From: JAFEDN01 sp963712715
GTDB taxonomy: Bacteria > Pseudomonadota > Gammaproteobacteria > Coxiellales > Coxiellaceae
Assembly: GCA_963712715.1 (NCBI GenBank)
Contig: CAVQJI010000009.1
Coordinates: 62,001-126,000, forward strand
Length of the DNA: 64,000 nucleotides
Direction of reading: 5' to 3'
Made by a program: the position numbers and the translations under genes. Within the stretch, counting starts at the first letter, position 1. Every line of letters starts with the position of its first letter. The notes under the pieces were generated by a model. That model was not told the DNA's origin and made no database searches. It saw only the letters and a program-made list of their open reading frames with translations. Positions 60,077-64,000 of this stretch are shown here, one piece after another.

Positions 60077-61183
60077 GTGACAAGAAATTTTGAGCAGAAA
60101 GAAATCAAATGCGCTGGTGGAAAAATACTATTGGTGCGCGGCTTAACTTTGATTAACAGCCTGGTGGTGACAACCACCTATTTCCAGTCCGCCAACGATT
60201 TTCTCTGGCATAACAAGGTGGTGGACCATCAATTAACCCAAGGTAATGAGCGCTGGGAAATGTACCTGCTCGGAACGAGTTCGGTGATGTGCGCATTTGT
60301 GTTAGTGAGTAATCAATTTGGCATGGTCAGCCATATCTCTAAATTTCTCAGGGAAGTCTGCGGCATGACAATGCCTAAAATCAAAAAATCAGATATATCG
60401 CGGCCAGTTTTAGCGATCATCACGATCGGTGCGGCCTGCAAAGCGGTGATCAGTTCTTCTTCGCTGTTATCCAGCGTTCGTGATATTACCGGCGAATGGT
60501 GGTGGTCCAGCGCCTGTTCCGCGATTTCCCTTATCGGGAACTTCGGCGCGACAGCAGTCGTGCTCCTCGAGCATACTGGCTGGCACGGTAACCGGCGGCC
60601 TTGCGTCGCGAAGATTTGGGCTTGGGTGGTGGGGGTACTCTATGGGATCTCTCAAGGTTGCCTTTATTCTAACGCTCTCTTTAACCCCTTATTGCTCACC
60701 GGTGTATTAAAAGAGCGTCCATGGTTTGTGAGCGATTCAACCGGCAAACGGATTTTTTGGGCGAGCGCCTGGCCGCTGTTTGAATTTTCCGTTGGCTCTG
60801 GTCAGGTGATATACGAGAAGACCTATAAAGTACTGGGCTCTGAAGGGGTGGAAGATAAAAGCCTTAGGCTTTCAAAATGTCAACAACGTTATCAAAACGG
60901 GCGGGGCGTGATGGCTTCGGGTTATCGAGTACTGGCGCTACTGGCCGCCGTGTTTTGTTTTTTCTATTTTATCAGCGGCGACAATTTGACGACGACAGGC
61001 ATCATCACCGCGCTTTGTTCCTTAGCCGCGCCTGGAGTTATCGCGGTATTATATCCGTTTCCCCGGTCCCCCCGAGGTTCGGACATTTTCAAAAGTGCGG
61101 GAAATTACCGGCCATTACTCCCCATTAATGAGCCTGATGACGACAGCGACGATGAAGAATATTTGATTCCTTACCTGCCATGA
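60077..61183 (+). CDS. Multi-pass membrane protein with acidic C-terminal tail
   Basis: Not recognised. The 368-residue protein starts at GTG with a GGGAG nine bases upstream. It has about seven or eight hydrophobic segments (roughly 20-37, 65-85, 112-130, 150-170, 190-208, 220-240, 300-320 and 325-345) with no signal peptide. The C-terminus NEPDDDSDDEEYLIPYLP is strongly acidic and would lie in the cytosol or in a host compartment. Such tails occur in some Legionellales proteins translocated by Dot/Icm systems; here that is only a possibility. No transporter motif is visible. Confidence 0.6.
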   Translation: MTRNFEQKEIKCAGGKILLVRGLTLINSLVVTTTYFQSANDFLWHNKVVDHQLTQGNERWEMYLLGTSSVMCAFVLVSNQFGMVSHISKFLREVCGMTMPKIKKSDISRPVLAIITIGAACKAVISSSSLLSSVRDITGEWWWSSACSAISLIGNFGATAVVLLEHTGWHGNRRPCVAKIWAWVVGVLYGISQGCLYSNALFNPLLLTGVLKERPWFVSDSTGKRIFWASAWPLFEFSVGSGQVIYEKTYKVLGSEGVEDKSLRLSKCQQRYQNGRGVMASGYRVLALLAAVFCFFYFISGDNLTTTGIITALCSLAAPGVIAVLYPFPRSPRGSDIFKSAGNYRPLLPINEPDDDSDDEEYLIPYLP

Positions 61184-61304
61184 ATTGTAAAAGGCCCTGG
61201 AATACTTTGTCGTCAGCAGAATTGATTAATTTTCTGTCAAAGAAAGAGTGCGTGACGTAGAATCATTTGCCATTTTGTTTGAAGAAGATGAGCTGGGAAT
61301 TTGT

Positions 61305-63056
61305 CTAAAAAAGCTGGCCTTCTGATTCTGAGAGACTGGGTGTCGAAGCGCTGGACGTCGTCAGGGTGGCAGTTTGCAATTCACCTAAAAGTTCCTCACC
61401 GCGTTTTTCAACATGCATTCCCAAGGTCCATCTTTCGAAAAAATCCTGAACGGGATTGGAGCCCTGATTTTTTAGCTCCCGGTCGCTATGCAGGGCTTCA
61501 ATCGCAGCCACACAACTATCATAGTTATGACCTTGTAATAATTGAGCCAAATAATCCGTCCCCAGTGACGTAAACTCACTCAATAGATCTTTCATGTTGG
61601 CAGTACTGGTTTCTTTTGATTTCTCGAGCCAGTTCTTAATTTTAAGATAACCTAATTGAGCCAACTTTTCTGCAATCGCCACACTTAAAGGCCCTGAGGA
61701 ATTTTCCTTTTCTTCCGGAATTTGGGTACTGGCCACCATGAATTCTTCAAGCCCTGCCGCTTGAGAGGCCTCGTGAATTTGACTCAGGACTTCTCCTTGA
61801 ATCTCATGGTTTAAAGGATCTATAATAACAAGGGTCTTATCAATCACCATATTCACGATAAAATGGCTTCCTGATGAAGCTCCCCAGGCTCGGCAAATGG
61901 CGCAAACTAAAGCAGGATTGTTTGTCATTACCTCCGAAAAAATTTTCATTACTGTAAGAGTCGTACGCTGCAAATTTTTTATTTCACCGGATTTATCTTC
62001 AGGCTGGACAAATAAAAATACCGGTGGATTTTGTTTCAAAGCTAATTCCGCCGGCGGCTGAAGTAAGTTTGTTATTTTTTGATTATCATATCCACCGGTT
62101 TGTTCTTTATTGTATTGTGCATATAAGCCTCCGCTCGCTAACACACTATCCTGGATTGAAGTGGAATACGTGTTATAGACCTCTAGATACGGGACGGTCC
62201 CTGTATGCATTCTTTGTATATGCTGCTTTAAATTATTTTTCTCAGGAAACCTCTTCAGACACGTTCGCTCAGGACATTGGTAAGGTTTCACACCGGTATG
62301 GGATCTCAAATGACGCTCTAAGGAGGATGCGTCAGGAAAATTATTTTTATTACAAAACTCACAAGCATAGCATGTTTCCGTATGAGTCTTTTTATGACGA
62401 TTGAGTGTGTACTGTTTACCGTAGCTCTTGTTGCAATCTGGGAAATCACACTTATGTCTTTTTTCCTGTGAACCTTTCTTTCCCATTCGAAGGTAGGGGT
62501 GATGCTTATTTTGCAGCGGTATATATCTATTTTTCATTGGCTGGAATGGAGACGGCGTTACTCTTTCTAACGCCATCAGAGAATCGATATCTTCTTTAAG
62601 ATTCCATGCAGAAGGGTCAGGCATTTCCGCCATTGAGTTAAGGGAATCGCTAGTTTGCAACCCCGAAGAAAAGAAAGGGGCGACAGTGATGGGAGTTTCC
62701 AAATAACAAAGACCTTGTACAGCTGCGGATTCCAAAGTATCGATAGAAGAAATCGACGTTTTAAGCGCTTCGTTGTTATAATTTTCCCCGTGCTTAATTT
62801 TCATATGCGATTTTAAATTGTTTAATTCTGAGAACGCTTTTCCACAAGTTAAAGTATGTGTGCAAGGAAAAGGTTTCTCACCCGTATGACTTCGTATATG
62901 ACGCGATAAAGCAGAATTTTCGCTAAACTTTTTGCTACAACATGGACAGGGAAGACAATCCTTTCCTGTATGAATTTTTTTATGGCGATTGAGTGTAAAT
63001 TGTTTACCATAATGTTTGGTACAACCTGGGAAATCACACGAAAAACTTTGCCGCAT
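61305..63056 (-). CDS. C2H2 zinc-finger protein with degenerate protease-like C-terminal domain
   Basis: A 583-residue protein with six classical C2H2 fingers in two triplets: residues about 7-29, 37-57, 65-89, and 203-225, 232-253, 261-284, joined by HTGEKPF- and HTGVKPY-type linkers as in eukaryotic transcription factors. Fingers 1 and 4 are near-copies (YGKQFTLNRHKK against YGKQYTLNRHKK). The C-terminal part contains GSHFIVNMVIDKTLVIIDPL (H398, D413), then Q445 and NSSGPLSV (S454); spacing resembles clan CE proteases, with Ser where the Cys would be. GAGGTGATTT before ATG shows a bacterial start. The obvious hypothesis is a DNA-binding protein sent to a host nucleus. Confidence 0.8.
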   Translation of the reverse strand: MRQSFSCDFPGCTKHYGKQFTLNRHKKIHTGKDCLPCPCCSKKFSENSALSRHIRSHTGEKPFPCTHTLTCGKAFSELNNLKSHMKIKHGENYNNEALKTSISSIDTLESAAVQGLCYLETPITVAPFFSSGLQTSDSLNSMAEMPDPSAWNLKEDIDSLMALERVTPSPFQPMKNRYIPLQNKHHPYLRMGKKGSQEKRHKCDFPDCNKSYGKQYTLNRHKKTHTETCYACEFCNKNNFPDASSLERHLRSHTGVKPYQCPERTCLKRFPEKNNLKQHIQRMHTGTVPYLEVYNTYSTSIQDSVLASGGLYAQYNKEQTGGYDNQKITNLLQPPAELALKQNPPVFLFVQPEDKSGEIKNLQRTTLTVMKIFSEVMTNNPALVCAICRAWGASSGSHFIVNMVIDKTLVIIDPLNHEIQGEVLSQIHEASQAAGLEEFMVASTQIPEEKENSSGPLSVAIAEKLAQLGYLKIKNWLEKSKETSTANMKDLLSEFTSLGTDYLAQLLQGHNYDSCVAAIEALHSDRELKNQGSNPVQDFFERWTLGMHVEKRGEELLGELQTATLTTSSASTPSLSESEGQLF

Positions 63057-63077
63057 AAATCACCTCGTAAGTATATA

Positions 63078-64000
63078 TTAAGGATTTGTTTCGCATATAT
63101 GTTTAGAATTATTAACCTTCTTCTGATGAGTGCGTGGAATTAGTAAAGATAAATTGGATAAAAGAGCAGTGTTTGAAGGAATAACCGATGGTAAACTCAC
63201 TGTTGATGAGTCTGTGCTGCTGGACGAAGACGAGTTAAGCACATCCTGGTAATGTGTCAGAGTAGCTTGTTTAATTAAAGATTCCAAATGACTTGCTGCG
63301 AGCAGGTTTCCTTGACTGGCTGCCGAGTGGAACCACTTCTTTGCTTCTATGACATCCTGTTCAACCCCTATTCCCCATTCATAACAGATGCCTAATTCGC
63401 ACTGGGCCTCAGGATGCCCTTGATCAGCTGCTAAACGCATCCATTTCGCCGCTTCTGCTAAACGCAACGATTTTGCCACTTCTTTTCCATCTCTTGCGAT
63501 AATACCCTTGCTCAATTTATAGCTTAAACCTAATTTGTATTGGCTGTTAGCTAACGTTAAATCTTTAACGTCATTCAACAAGGGTTGTGTAACATGTGTT
63601 TGCTCTTTTTGGATCGGTAGGGGGTCAACATGATCAGAAGGAACCGTGGATGAAAAGATACTCAGGTCCTTTTAGGTTGTCGCGCCGATTCTCAGCCAAA
63701 GGGGCAACGAAACTGGATTTTTTGTTCAATTTCGCCTTCGCAGCTAAATGGCCCCTCTCGGCGGCAGCTCTGTAGTAGTAACTGGCTGTTTTGGCATTGG
63801 TGCGTACACCATATTTACCCTGTTCGTAATAACTACCTAAGTGGAATTGAGCTTCCTTCAGTCCCGCTTCAGCAGCCGAGTGAATCAATTGGATTCCAGC
63901 CGCTTCATCACGCTGAAAGCCTGAGGACCCCTCGAGATACAGATTGCCTAAAATGAATTTAGCCACGATATGGTCTGCCTGAGCAGCCAATTGGAACCAT
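63078..64000 (-). pseudogene. Sel1-repeat protein, frameshifted and cut by the window edge
   Basis: Sel1-like repeats are about 36-residue helical pairs that bind proteins and are frequent in Legionellales effectors. Repeats seen: WFQLAAQADHIVAKFILGNL, IHSAAEAGLKEAQFHLGSYY, YYRAAAERGHLAAKAKL, WMRLAADQGHPEAQCELGIC and WFHSAASQGNLLAASHL. The frame breaks at the A4 run near 63673; adding one A joins RRDNLKK to DLSIFSSTVPSDHVD and to the second half. The C-terminal tail is Ser-rich. The gene continues beyond position 64000. Its stop lies 21 bp before the zinc-finger start, so the two form an operon. Confidence 0.8.

Noticed and set aside
1..64000. CRISPR array or rRNA genes
   Set aside because: No regularly spaced short direct repeats and no 16S, 23S or 5S segments were seen; the only repeats are dispersed palindromes.

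Overview
The window looks like chromosome of a host-associated gammaproteobacterium, most likely in or near the Legionellales (Coxiella, Aquicella, Berkiella or Rickettsiella relatives). This rests on gene order (dcw cluster to lpxC, dciA, secA; mreBCD-tldD; ruvCAB), on eukaryote-like or effector-like proteins (six C2H2 zinc fingers, Sel1 repeats, a C-terminal CAAX box), and on many decaying genes and interspersed palindromic repeats. It is inference: no rRNA or marker phylogeny could be run.

Layout. 1-9.6 kb: end of the division and cell-wall cluster (murD, ftsW, murG, murC, ftsQ, ftsA, ftsZ, lpxC), then dciA on the other strand. 9.7-19.5 kb: coiled-coil protein, secA, a HigBA-type toxin-antitoxin pair, tolQR, yihY, a frameshifted wrbA, a VUT transporter, a PagL-like protein and a beta-barrel. 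19.7-24.2 kb: mreBCD, tldD, HU, tRNA-Val and tRNA-Asp. 24.2-27.7 kb: a degraded island next to tRNA-Asp, with an Abi_2 defence gene, primase-type remnants and toxin-antitoxin remnants. 28-38.3 kb: a ppiD lacking its parvulin domain, glutamate dehydrogenase, a cNMP-binding protein, a pteridine-reductase-like SDR, a broken serine-rich candidate effector, a soluble hybrid histidine kinase, tpiA-secG and tRNA-Leu. 38.5-41.1 kb: IS66-type genes with the transposase inverted. 41.4-49.9 kb: complex I genes nuoA to nuoI, with nuoF, nuoG and nuoH full of frameshifts and nuoJ-N missing. 50-57.6 kb: accessory DNA with a CAAX-box protein, toxin-antitoxin modules and a decayed duplicate, a molybdenum-carrier-like protein, an Hpt protein, a broken MFS exporter, rfbF and a glycosyltransferase. 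57.9-60 kb: ruvCAB with ruvA and ruvB broken. 60-64 kb: a membrane protein, the C2H2 zinc-finger protein and a Sel1-repeat gene cut by the window edge.

Function. The intact core supplies peptidoglycan synthesis, divisome, rod shape, lipid A synthesis, Sec secretion and glycolysis. Complex I, RuvAB, PpiD, WrbA and an exporter carry lesions that fit genome reduction, although small indels could also be sequencing errors, especially in homopolymer runs. Two repeat families stand out: a GTCATTGCGAGC-type hairpin (four copies) and a roughly 145-205 bp multi-hairpin element (five copies plus a fragment) whose first stem changes sequence while staying paired. The most novel protein-level signals are the zinc-finger protein and the CAAX-box protein.
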